NCBI GenBank assembly: GCA_030533445.1
Contig: CM060076.1
Span: 10,014,501 to 10,078,500 of the forward strand
Reading direction: 5' to 3'
Length of the DNA stretch: 64,000 nt
Source: Cyprinodon diabolis
Lineage: Eukaryota; Chordata; Actinopteri; Cyprinodontiformes; Cyprinodontidae
Position 1 is the stretch's first letter, and each line of letters starts with the position of its first letter. A model generated the notes under the pieces. It searched no databases. It was given only the letters and a program-made list of their open reading frames with translations, and was not told the origin of the DNA. Made by a program: the position numbers and the translations under genes. Of this stretch, positions 51,701 to 59,996 are shown piece by piece.

Positions 51701-52846
51701 AACACAGTGGACCAACACCAGCAGCTGAGATGGCACCCCAGACAATCACTGACTGTGAGTACTTTACACTGGACTTCTGGCATTTTGGCATTTCCTCCTC
51801 CCTAGCCTTCCTCCAGACTCTGGCACCTTGATTTCCAAATGACATGCAAAACTGAGGAACAGTCCAGTGCTGCTGCTCTGTAGTCCAGGTCAGGCACCTC
51901 TGCTGTTTCTGGTTCAAATAAGGTTTGACCTGCGGAATGCAACACACCTAGCCCATTTCCTGCCCACACCTGTGCACGGTGGCTCTGGATGTTTCTACTC
52001 CAGACTCAGCCCACTGCAGGTCCCCCAAGGTCACCTCTTCTCATTGTGCAGCATTTTCTGCCACACTTTTTCCTTCCCACTGAGGTGCCTTGATACAGCA
52101 CTCTGGGAACAGCCTATTCGTTCAGAAATGTCTTCCTGTGTCATACCCTCTTGCTTGAGGGTGTCAATGATGGCCTTCTGGATAGCAGTCAGGTCAGCAG
52201 TCTCACCCATGATTGGGGTTTTGAGTGATGAACCAGGCTGGGAGTTTTAAACGCCTCAGGAATCTTTTGCAGGTGTTTAGAGTTAATTTGTTGATTCAGA
52301 TGATCAGGTGCATAGCTCCTTTAGAGACCTTTTTCATGATATGCTAATTTAGTGAGATCGGAATTTGGGTTTTTCATGAGCTGTATGCCAAAATTGTCCG
52401 TATTGAGACAATAACAGACCTGAACTATTTCAGTTAGTGTGCAATGAATCTAAAATATATGAATGTTCAAGTTTTATCATTGCATTATGGAAAAAAATGA
52501 ACTTTATCACAATATGCTAATATTTTGAGAAGGACCCGTATATTTTATTTAAAACCTGTCCTGGTTTGGGAAAGTGCATTTCTTTTCTATGAGGCCATCT
52601 AGTGGGCAGTCGAAAGGACTGCATGTCAAAGACGCCAAATCAAACAATATGATTCTATTTATATAGAGAAATACGACCTGAATGGACTCAGTATTTTTTC
52701 ATCAAACAAATTTCCGTGGACTTACCATTAAGTTCTTCACTGGATGGTGGCAGAATACAGTTGGCTGAAGCCAGAATGAAGGCCAACAAAGCCAGAGACT
52801 CTTTAGCCCCCTTCTTCTTTTTCATCATCATTATCATCATTAACAT
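37842..52846 (-). CDS. clu: clu, clusterin / apolipoprotein J (8 coding exons)
   Basis: Exons, in order of translation: 52846-52726, 50520-50372, 50165-49995, 49904-49734, 44035-43828, 41417-41277, 41025-40805, 38024-37842. They total 1365 bases (454 residues), close to the human length of 449, and all junctions keep frame. Clusterin is a secreted, extracellular chaperone that binds misfolded proteins and lipids and restrains complement lysis. Visible features: basic start and hydrophobic signal peptide ([11 protein letters not shown]); five cysteines in exon 4 and five across exons 7-8, matching the five inter-chain disulfides of the family; a basic site [10 protein letters not shown] after residue 228, where the precursor would be cut into alpha and beta chains; and N-glycosylation motifs NDT, NRT, NTS, NNT and NFT. 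Several ATGs lie at the 5' end; the first is used. The match to clusterin is certain. Confidence 0.95.
39045..40460. mobile_element. hAT-type element with perfect 8-bp target duplication
   Basis: Left end CAGTGTTGGGCACGTTACTT; right end (reverse complement) CAGTGATGGGACTAACGGCG. TAAGCATG flanks both sides (39037-39044 and 40461-40468). Subterminal AGTAACT / GTTACT repeats fill both arms. A large ATCC/GTCC microsatellite sits inside. The minus strand has an open stretch (about 39750-40025, starting [16 protein letters not shown]) that could be an N-terminal remnant but has no domain that I recognise. Confidence 0.85.
39574..39738. repeat. (ATCC/GTCC)n microsatellite
   Basis: About 41 four-base units, mostly CATC with interspersed CGTC, inside the hAT element. 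It creates artificial open frames of repeating four-residue units on both strands. Confidence 0.95.
40805..41025 (-). CDS. clu: clu exon 8
   Basis: Encodes [20 protein letters not shown] then [20 protein letters not shown] and [12 protein letters not shown], the amphipathic beta-chain-side helices. Acceptor taacag|AT, donor GGGG|gtacgt. Confidence 0.94.
41277..41417 (-). CDS. clu: clu exon 7 (second cysteine cluster)
   Basis: Contains [20 protein letters not shown] then EKCKEIQHL: four of the five downstream cysteines. Acceptor ctacag|GC, donor CTCG|gtgagg. Confidence 0.95.
42186..42681. mobile_element. TTAA-flanked MITE
   Basis: Left end AGCTACACTGTGTAAC and right end (reverse complement) AGCTACAGTGTGTAAT, with TTAA on both sides (42182-42185 and 42682-42685). 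The right 130 bp occur again almost unchanged at 54031-54158. Superfamily piggyBac or Kolobok by target site; no coding capacity. Confidence 0.85.
42730..42958 (+). repeat. tRNA-derived SINE, best-preserved copy
   Basis: GGGGGAGTGGCAGCCTAGTGG (A box), GTGAGTTCGATCCC (B box), the body CTGCCACTCTGGCTCCCTGA, GGATGGGTTAAATGC, and a poly-A-rich tail at 42943-42958. This copy is the clearest reference for the family in this window. Confidence 0.85.
43828..44035 (-). CDS. clu: clu exon 6 (chain cleavage site)
   Basis: Encodes [20 protein letters not shown] then [14 protein letters not shown]. The FFFPK and basic R-x-x-R site match the clusterin precursor cleavage region. Acceptor ttccag|GT, donor GAGG|gtaaga. 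Confidence 0.95.
44535..44695. repeat. 33-bp tandem repeat (about 5 copies)
   Basis: Unit begins CAAGTCCAAGTTAAGTCTCA and ends AGTCTTGAGAGCT, with single-base differences (TCAAGT/TTAAGT). It probably expanded from the subterminal AAGTC repeats of a hAT-like element whose other end is at 46515. Confidence 0.9.
44698..44780. repeat. Terminal fragment of hAT family C
   Basis: AGGCCTGTCGCAATAATC followed by AATTAATCGCAC matches the right end of the 28593-31091 element in inverted orientation. The opposite end was not found. Confidence 0.55.
45640..46376 (+). repeat. Possible solo LTR
   Basis: A CpG-rich 0.7 kb block with a TGACGTCA site (45655-45662), a CATAAAAGG TATA-like box at about 45993 and an AATAAA at about 46363 just before its end resembles promoter and R/U5 of an LTR. 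TG...CA borders are possible but no target duplication could be matched, so the call is tentative. Confidence 0.3.
46380..46515. repeat. hAT-like right terminus with AGTC repeats
   Basis: Ends ACTCGAGTCCCCATCTCTG; reversed, it starts CAGAGATGGGGACTCGAG, a CAG-type hAT end, preceded by degenerate AGTCGAGTCTGAAGTC repeats related to the 44535 array. Confidence 0.5.
47120..47664 (-). mobile_element. DNA-transposon-like repeat carrying a RecQ-helicase-like fragment
   Basis: Left end TAACCTGACTCCGCCAG and right end (reverse complement) CTAGCCTTGTGAGACCATCC are weak inverted ends; flanks match at 6 of 8 bases (ATGATTCC / AGTATTCC), compatible with a decayed 8-bp duplication. Interior: see the helicase-like fragment. 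Confidence 0.45.
47254..47483 (-). pseudogene. RecQ-like helicase N-terminal fragment, frameshifted
   Basis: From an ATG at 47483 the minus strand reads [20 protein letters not shown] and then hits a TGA. In the next frame it continues [20 protein letters not shown] followed by [16 protein letters not shown]. This has the layout of a RecQ helicase start: a Gln-containing motif 0 (EEQ) followed by motif I (Walker A, usually LPTGxGKS) with the conserved Gly replaced by Ser. Nothing after motif I remains. It is a fragment, not a working gene. Confidence 0.6.
47967..49565 (+). mobile_element. Tc1-type transposon with 200-bp IR/DR ends (Tc1-3)
   Basis: 1599 bp. Inverted repeats 47967-48166 and 49366-49565 differ at only about five positions; TA flanks at 47965-47966 and 49566-49567. 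Outer (CAAAAAAGTATTTAGTC) and inner (GAAAATAAGTATTTGGTC) direct repeats are visible in each arm. It is inserted in clu intron 5, opposite to the gene. Confidence 0.95.
48333..49349 (+). pseudogene. Tc1 transposase with one premature stop
   Basis: Starts [24 protein letters not shown] at 48501-48503 interrupts the frame just before [11 protein letters not shown], the GRPR-like linker; the frame is otherwise open to TKY at 49349. A CGA (Arg) to TGA change by CpG decay is the simplest explanation. The catalytic D (IIWSDETK), D (FQHDNDPKH) and E (PDLNPIENL) remain, with 34 residues between the last two. After NPIENL the usual Trp and several residues are missing ([14 protein letters not shown]), a second small lesion. 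Re-initiation at 48543 would give a protein lacking the first DNA-binding helix-turn-helix. Confidence 0.9.
49734..49904 (-). CDS. clu: clu exon 5
   Basis: Encodes [20 protein letters not shown] then [14 protein letters not shown]. Acceptor tttag|CT, donor GAAG|gtactg. Confidence 0.95.
49995..50165 (-). CDS. clu: clu exon 4 (first cysteine cluster)
   Basis: Encodes [20 protein letters not shown] then [14 protein letters not shown], five cysteines. Acceptor tgcag|GA, donor GTCAG|gtcgga. Confidence 0.95.
50372..50520 (-). CDS. clu: clu exon 3
   Basis: Encodes [20 protein letters not shown] then [17 protein letters not shown], start of the mature chain helix. Acceptor gtgcag|AG, donor AGAG|gtaaaa. 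Confidence 0.95.
50690..51112. mobile_element. hAT MITE with perfect 8-bp target duplication
   Basis: Ends CAGTGGTTCCCAAAGTGTGG and, reversed, CAGTGGTTCCCAAATATTT; CACTAACT is duplicated at 50682-50689 and 51113-51120. 423 bp with a G-run (50744-50757) and no coding capacity. It inserted into the left arm of Tc1-4, so it is younger than that copy. Confidence 0.93.
51303..52210 (-). pseudogene. Tc1 transposase, multiply broken
   Basis: From the ATG at 52210 ([20 protein letters not shown]) the frame is lost in the N-terminal half; a 214-residue open part remains (51947-51303). In this part [14 protein letters not shown] shows a deletion that removed the first catalytic Asp and its surroundings. 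The second Asp ([10 protein letters not shown]) and the Glu ([10 protein letters not shown]) remain. The copy cannot encode an active enzyme. Confidence 0.9.
52726..52846 (-). CDS. clu: clu exon 2, coding part (signal peptide)
   Basis: Starts [20 protein letters not shown] then [20 protein letters not shown]. Four lysines then a hydrophobic run give a signal peptide. The exon extends upstream to an acceptor tttccag|GC at about 52888. Donor AATG|gtaagt. Confidence 0.93.
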
Positions 52847-54030
52847 CCTCTCTGACCCTCAGAGGTAGCAAGGTGTTATGAAGGAGGCCTGGAAACAAAA
52901 GGATTTTAATGCAGTTTCCCCAAACATCGGGAACATTTGTAGTTACTCAAAGTCTCCGGCAGAGGGCGTCCTGACAGGAACATACGCAGCAGAACAGAGT
53001 AGTGTTCAAGCCTGTCTGTGACATTGACCAGCCTTATATAAGAAGAACAGCAGGGCCTTTCTCTGTTTACCCATCTCCTTTTCCCTCTGATGTGTGCTTG
53101 GTCAGCTGCCCGTTTATGAACAATGACAGATTCAGCAGAAGGAGACTATTTTTTTTTCTATTTTCTTTTTTTTCTCCCACTCTTTTCTCTGCACACAAAA
53201 CTGAACCTATTTTGTTATCCTGCAGGTTTTTCCAGACAGTTCATCTTTAACTTTCAGACAGTTGTTTGCCTTGGAAAACAGTTGACTCCAATGCAGCTGT
53301 GACTTTCTGTTTCTCCATCAGTGTGCATCATCAGACTACTGCCTCTTTCAATAATTTTTCATTAGAAAAACAGATTTTAAATGGTTAACTGTTTAATTCT
53401 TGCACCTACAATATTTTATCTATTATTGATTAAGCTTTCTTGAGCACTTTGCTGACAAACATTGTAGTCTAATTGCATTGGAAATATGATGTATTACAGA
53501 GGGAGTTTTAATAAGGAAAAGACTATTTGGGAAACAAGTGCTGCAGGGGTTTGTTTCCATTACCAGGAAAGGTCAGTGTTGCTGCAGGACATTCTGCCAT
53601 ACCTCTGTCAAATCTGCACACAGAGGGACCAGTCAGAAAAAAGCAAACAGTTTTTTTTATCCACAGGCAGCAGAACCTGGAGGCAAAAGATTTATACAAA
53701 GATTTACTAATCGTTTTCCTTCTTACACTAATGACTTACCATATTGAATGTTTTGTATTCAATATTTTCAATTTTAGGATACTTTAATAAAAAAAGTTTA
53801 AAAATCTGAAATCCATCATTCTTATTGACTCAGCTTCACTATGCAGCCTAACAGAGGTGATCAGGTGATAAATTGACATGTTCTAGAAATCTGGCTGGAC
53901 AATCATTAGCCTGCAAGAACCGCAAAAGAGGCAGAACCTAGTTCATACTGCCACGTTTACGATTTTTCGTTTCCATTTTTACTTAGACAAATGTGGAGGA
54001 CTGAAACATCCAGATCCAACAAAAGTCGAT

Positions 54031-54158
54031 CGAATTCTAAGGCAACGCAAATATTAAGGTTAAGAGGCTGAGCTCGTAGATGATGATAAATAACATAGTT
54101 ATGTATAATATATTACATTTCTGACTGTATATCCCTGTAATTATTACACACTGTAGCT
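54031..54158. repeat. Truncated second copy of the TTAA MITE
   Basis: Almost identical to 42553-42681 (shared from CGAATTCTAAGGCAACGC to CACTGTAGCT) and followed by TTAA at 54159-54162. Only the right quarter is present; one A is missing in an A-run. Confidence 0.85.
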
Positions 54159-54271
54159 TTAATGAAAAAGTTTATGTTGATTTTCAACCTATAGAAACCT
54201 AATAGGAATAAGCTTAAAAGCTTTGGTTGGTTTGAGTTGTGCAGCTTTGTCCTCAAGAAATTAGGGGTGTC

Positions 54272-54360
54272 CCGATACAAGTATTTAAATTTCAGATATG
54301 ATACCGATATTGCAACTTGGAGAACTGACTGATACCGATATTAACCCAATAAGATATTAG
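54272..54360 (+). repeat. hAT-like terminal fragment
   Basis: TAGGGGTGTCCCGATACAAG followed by repeated GATACCGATATT resembles a hAT terminal region; the other end was not found. Confidence 0.4.
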
Positions 54361-56903
54361 CACAAATCCTACCTGCTTTTACAACTTATCTTATATTGTA
54401 GATAATGTTAGAAAAGGCTTGATCAAGTAATATCACTAAAACTGGGAACCAAGGTTAGCAAGAAAATTAACCAATGAGTAACAGAAACTTCTAACAGAAG
54501 CAGAATGTTTCTGTCAACATGAAAATATTAGAGATTTTAAATGCTGGTTGATAAAATCCAATACTAGTTAGCCTGCACCAAATCAACAAAAACATGATTC
54601 AAACTTTAGCAGCTGGAAAAACTCTGACCTGACTTTAGAGGCTTTCAAATTATGAAGAATTCTACTTTTAAGCATAGTGATGGCAGCATGATGTGGTAGA
54701 GGGATATTTTCCTGGCAGCAATGTTGATTTATAAACCAAAGAGACAATAATAACTATGATAATGAGTATTGAAGCCTGTCTACATAGATATTTAGATATG
54801 TCTAATCTCAGCTCTATTAAACTCTATGTACGAGTTCATGGCTGAAAGCAACAATTTTAAATTAACTACGTCAATCCGAGTTGTTAAACTAAGCTAGGAT
54901 TATGCCAGAAGCTTGTAGATAAAAACAGTTTTTCCGTCATCTGCTCGCCCACCACCGTCTCAGGTTTCTATGGAAATGAGAAAAGTACAGAACATAAAGC
55001 TTGTTGTTGTTGCAAAGGATAAGGTTTAAAGTTACCCATTTACCAAAATAAGATATACTTACAGATTCCCATTATTTTGTTATTCAAAATTAATAATTTA
55101 ATTATTTTCTTATGATTGGACCTTTAGTCATTTGAGTGGCTTTCCTAAAAAGGTCTCTTGAGTGTAAAAATTTCTGGTCCATTATTTTTTAGGGAAAATA
55201 TTCTTGATGCATTGTACATACAGCAATAAAACCAAATATTTTATGAAACTTAGGCTTCATATCATGATTGGACAATTTTTATGATATTTTAACTACAAGT
55301 ATAAATTGCAGCTGCAAATATTGATGTGTGGTATTTTTAATTTTGAATGAAAGATGATAGGGAAAGAATTAAACCAATCTTTAAGTGATCTGTATCAGCT
55401 TCAGAGGAAAAAAAAAAAATAGCCACCAGAGCACGTCAAATGTCCCTGTTTCCTCTCCCTGTTTTTCCGTGTGCAGGACTTTAACACGGCAGCAGCAGAA
55501 TATAAAACACATCTTTTACTTCTATGTTATAATACCTGTTGCAAGAAAGCAGAAGGGACTTTTTCTCTACCCTAATAAACGATTCTGGGGGAGAAGTAGC
55601 AGGATGATTTAGTGACGGGAAGGAATGTGTTAATATGGTAAGAGAAATAAATCAAATGATAAAAGGCTTATGAGTAAGACAGGTAGTCTACGTCCGGAAA
55701 CTCACAAACATTATTTGCTGACTTGCAGCTGCAGCCATTCTGGTTACGCAACAGAAAAAAACGACACTCCTACGTTCCAGATGTTACATCCAACGCCTTC
55801 CAGAAGGTTCAGCTTCACTTTTTCACTTTTTTTTCACAGGCTTTTGTTTTGTTACAAGGCAGCAAAAGGAAAACAAAATAAACCCAAACTTATTTTCATG
55901 TTAACTGATAACACAGTACTACGAATATACAGATGGGGGGAAAAAAATCTATGTTAGTTTGATATTTTTGCTCAAACTGTTTAAAGTATCTCACAATTAA
56001 TATTCCCTGTTTTAATGTAAAAAAAAAAGTCTTGGTCAACAAACTAACAGATCTGAGAAGATAAAATTACATTTATATATAAAGTGGAATACAAACCTGA
56101 TGTTTATGTTTTCAACCATATCTTCTATAAAGGGTTATTTATATAAAAATATTATTAATACACTTGCAGAATTTTTTTTTAATTGAATTTTCTATTCAGG
56201 GCATCTCTGGATTACTGCTACATGTTAACCTTCTGATCTTGTGTGGCTCATCTTGTTTTAGAAATACAGAATAATAAAGTAATCCTGGAAGATCTGAGCT
56301 CCATTTTGGGAAAAGTGGGACAACAGAAGCTGTGACCTCAATTCCACCTTATTTTAATACTTTGGGGATTTTTGCACCCTGATGATGTACTTCTAATATA
56401 GTAACAAAGAACAGGGTCACTTAGCATCTGAGAAAATATGAAAACTGTTTGCATGCTCTAAGAACGCTGGCATATTTTATAAATCGCACACCATCTCGGA
56501 AAATGCTAATTAAAATAAATACTAAAAATGTTATTGTCTGTTGTAAGTTTTTATACTCTGGATGTCCTTCTGAAGGTTAAAATGATATGTATAACCACAG
56601 GATGACGTCAATTTCCCTAATCCCTTTGTTTTTATCCAAAGATGGAGATCACGCCCATGCACTATGATCAGACATTAAAAATAAAGTCAGTATTCTTCAT
56701 CAAATTAAGGATACAGTCATTTTTAGAAAACATCAACACTGGGTTTAATAAACTTAATGTGCTGCACTTTCATTTTCTAGATTACTGCAATAAATCAGGT
56801 ATAATCAGTGTCCAATATAGTTTCAAAAGCATAAATACAGGCTTTTCTGTTATGCAACACTTTCCTGCAGACACAGCAACAAATAAATCACTTTCTGACT
56901 CAC

Positions 56904-56938
56904 CTTTAGTTGGGTGTTTATCTGGGACTGCAGAATCA
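56904..56938 (-). other. clu: Candidate clu non-coding exon 1
   Basis: Minus strand: a TATA box, then about 30 bases later a possible start, then CCCAACTAAAG|gtgagt, a perfect donor at 56904/56903. It would splice to the acceptor at 52888. A short untranslated exon 1 is usual for clusterin genes. Start position is inferred from TATA spacing. Confidence 0.5.
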
Positions 56939-56960
56939 GTGAAGCTGCAGCGCTGCAGAC

Positions 56961-56970
56961 TGTATTTATA
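56961..56970 (-). promoter_or_regulatory. clu: Candidate clu TATA box
   Basis: TATAAATACA on the minus strand in the context CCCCTATAAATACAGTC, about 30 bases before the proposed start and 200 bases from the nearest transposon end (57171). Confidence 0.55.
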
Positions 56971-57239
56971 GGGGATAACGGGATCCGTCCAGACATGTGA
57001 TCCAGCGAGAGAGAAGTCTGCTGCAGCATCCACTGTGTCAGAGAGGTCAGCATTCCGTTATGAGCCTTCAAAATAAAAGCTCAACGAAGGGATATTTGGT
57101 ACAGCCATATAAAAAAAACAGAATGAAGCTGAAAATGGAAAATTTGAATTATTTACGGAACACAGTTCTATGGAAGAGGATTAGGGCCACTGAAAAAATA
57201 AAAATGTTAACGGATTTAAAAAATATTATTTTTGTTTAA

Positions 57240-57480
57240 TATGGGAAAAAAGTCAGAATTCTGACTTTAATCTCAGGATTCTGACTTTTTTCTCAGAAAT
57301 CTGACTTTTAAAAATAAATCTGAATTCTGACTTTAATCTCAGAATTCTGACTTTAATTTCAGAATTATGACTTTTTTAAAATCAGAATTCTGACTTTAAT
57401 CTTAGAATTCAGACTTTTTTTCTCAAAATTCTAATCTCAGAATTCTGACTTTTTTCTGAGAATTCTGAGTGAATTCTGAC
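57240..57480. repeat. Degenerate tandem repeat, TCAGAATTCTGACTTTAATC unit
   Basis: At least eight imperfect units with alternating TTTAATCTCAG and TTTTTTCTCAG spacers, each containing the palindrome CAGAATTCTG. Further units lie at 57730-57785 and 61430-61452, on both sides of the LTR insertion. Confidence 0.9.
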
Positions 57481-57786
57481 AGTAAACAAACATGTTAGCA
57501 TCAAGCTGTAGTGATGTCTGTTTTAGAGACTAGCTCTCTTGTTTTAATCACCTTCTGCTCTTCCATTAATGAAATAACATCCCTGGGGACGCCCCGGGCA
57601 CATAAAAAGTTGCCTAATTTTGTTTTTTACCATGTGTCACTGTCCCTCCCAAACAACTCACATCTTTGTCAGTCAAGCAGAGTGCTCACACATCTTCTCC
57701 TTCATGGTGCCCATCAAAATTAAGATTCAAATTCTGAGATTAAAGTCAGAATTCTGAGAAAAAAAGTCAGAATTCTAAGATTAATG

Positions 57787-58155
57787 TGTCATGATGGGTT
57801 CTCTAGTGAGACCCAGTTATGCAGAACACCACGGAGACGGAAACAGAAGTAAAAGGTTTAACAATGTTTATTGTCACAAGCACAGTTTAATCACTGGTTC
57901 TGGTTCTGACCTGGGGACTGGTTCACTGGAGTCTGCATGGGAGACAGTTCAGTTAGCGTTTGCTCAGAGGAGATACTAGGCTTAGGTGCTAACCAACTGG
58001 ATAAACACTGCGGCGTTGAGGCAAGGTCTGAAGACAGCTTAAATACTGTGGATCCTCTGATGATGGGATGAGCTTCAGCTGTGCAGGAGGCTCGGCTCAG
58101 GAGGATCCATGGTGGACTCTGCTGGAGGAAGGTGGTACTTCTCCAGCTCCCAACA
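57787..58155 (-). repeat. 3' LTR, short form (369 bp)
   Basis: Lacks 335 bp present in the other LTR, joined at a GAG trinucleotide found at both edges. On the minus strand it has TATTTAA-like sequence (about 58041-58050) and AATAAA (about 57867-57872). Over the shared part it differs from the 5' LTR at only about four positions. Confidence 0.93.
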
Positions 58156-59996
58156 GTACCCCCCCCCCAACGACCGCCCCTTGGTGGTCCGGAAGATGTC
58201 GATGGACAGGAACGCTCGTACTCCTCGATCAGTGCTGGATCGAGGATGTAAGAGCCAGGAACCCACTGACGATCCTCCGGGCCATAGCCCTCCCAGTCGA
58301 CGAGGTACTGCCAGCCGCGACCTCGCCGACGGGAGTCCACGATCCGGCGGACGATGAATGCAGGATGACCATCGACTTCCAGGGTGGGTGGAGGGGAGTC
58401 GGATGGTGGGCACAGAGGACTTGAGACTACTGGTTTCACTTGAGAGACGTGGAATGTGGGATGAATACGAAGAGACGGGGGAAGTTGAAGGCGTATGGCT
58501 GATGGGTTGATGACCTGGGAAACCTTATACGGACCAATGAATTTTGGAGAGAGTTTACGAGACATTCCCTTGAGGGGAATATCTCGAGTGGATAGCCATA
58601 CCTCTTGGCCCACGGAGTACTCAGGGGCGGGACGTCTTCTGGAGTCGGCGAAACGCTTGGTAGTCTCGGAGGAACGATTGAGGGTAGTGATGGTCTCTCT
58701 CCATATGCGTTGGCAGCGTCTGATGTGCTGGTTGACTGACTGGACCGAAATCTCTCTCTCGTCTGCGGGAAAAAGTGGAGGTTGGTAACCGAGACTGACC
58801 TGAAACGGTGACTGGCCGGTGGAAGCAGATTTAAGAGAATTGTGTGCGTATTCTATCCAAGTTAGGTACAGGCTCCAGTCGGTGGGATTGTTTGATGTCA
58901 GACAACGGAGGGTTGACTCTAGCTGTTGGTTCATCCTCTCAGTTTGGCCGTTGGACTGTGGGTGATAACCGGAAGTTAGAGAGAACTTACAGTCGAGAGC
59001 GGAACAGAATGCCTTCCAAACTTGTGAAATGAACTGGGGACCACGGTCTGAGAGGATCTCTTGGGGAATGCCATGAAGACGGAAGACGTGTTTCACCAGG
59101 AGCTGGGCGGTTTGAAAAGCCGTGGGAAGTTTCCTGAGAGGGATGAGATGACAGGATTTCGAGAATCGATCAACGATGGTGAAGATTGTGGACATACCTC
59201 GGGAGATGGGAAGACCAGTGACGAAGTCGATAGCTATATGGGACCATGGACGCGAGGGAACTGGAAGAGGTTGTAACAGGCCTGAGGGAGGTTGATGTGA
59301 GGCTTTATTTCTAGCACAGGTGGTACAGGCCAACACATACTCCTTGACATCTCTGTGAAGAGTTGGCCACCAGAAACGTCTTGAAATCAAAGCGACGGTT
59401 CTGCTCACCCCCGGATGGGCAGAGAACTTAGCAGCATGCATCCACTGTATTAGGCGAGATCTGACTGAAGAAGGTACATAGGTTCGGTTAGCAGGACCAT
59501 TACCTGGGTCAGGTTCTGAAGCCAGGGCGGAATTAATTAGATCGGTGATCTCCCAGGTAACCACTCCAACAGTGCATGATGCGGGAAGGACAGGTTCAGG
59601 CGTCTCGGGTTGATCAACGGAGTATAAACGAGAGAGAGAATCGGGTTTGACATTCTTGGATCCGGGTCTGTAGGAGATAATGAGATTGAAACGAGAGAAG
59701 AATATGGACCACCTTGATTGACGGGGATTGGCTTGTTTAGCTGACTGGATGTAAGCAAGGTTCTTGTGATCCGTCCAAACGAGAACCGGGTGCTCAGCTC
59801 CCTCCAGCCAGTGTCTCCATTCCTCCAGTGCCAACTTGATGGCCAGTAGTTCTCGGTCTCCAACATCGTAGTTTTGCTCTGCGGAGGAAAGTCTTCGAGA
59901 GAAAAAGGCACAAGGATGAATCTTTTGATCAGTGTCGACTCTTTGAGATAAGACAGCTCCCACACCAGAGTCGGAAGCGTCTACTTCGAGGATGAA
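57891..59996 (-). pseudogene. Gypsy pol remnant: RNase H, integrase, chromodomain
   Basis: Open from just after the gag stop to a stop inside the 3' LTR. Numbering from 59963: RNase H with E38 (GDRELLAIK) and D65 (VWTDHKN) and the preceding VDASDSG; integrase zinc module H176, H183, C213, C216; integrase core D246 (AIDFVTG), D306 (LSDRGPQF) and E342 (SNGQTER), with 35 residues between the last two; C-terminal chromodomain about 536-590 ([14 protein letters not shown]). All integrase residues are present. It lacks the protease and reverse transcriptase that should precede it, so the element cannot copy itself. The reading frame runs into the LTR, as commonly seen in fish elements of this group. 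Confidence 0.92.

Larger units (their letters stand above)
50583..52538 (-). mobile_element. Decayed Tc1-type transposon (Tc1-4) with a nested MITE
   Basis: TA at 50581-50582 and 52539-52540. The arms are related inverted repeats (TATTAGCATATTG with TTCATTATTTTCC, and the inner CAAATTAGCATATTTCATC), the left one split by the hAT MITE 50690-51112. Transposase is on the minus strand and broken. Without the MITE and its duplication the element is about 1525 bp. Confidence 0.92.
50521..52725. other. clu intron 2
   Basis: 2.2 kb intron almost filled by the decayed Tc1 element 50583-52538. Confidence 0.85.
52889..56903. other. clu intron 1 (proposed)
   Basis: 4 kb, AT-rich. It contains a truncated copy of the 42186 MITE (54031-54158) and a hAT-like fragment at 54272. 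No coding exon recognised. Confidence 0.5.

Noticed and set aside
53033..53042. TTATATAA as a second clu promoter just upstream of exon 2
   Set aside because: The motif is a palindrome in AT-rich DNA and no convincing exon follows; the 56.96 kb site with its consensus donor is better. Not excluded as an alternative start.
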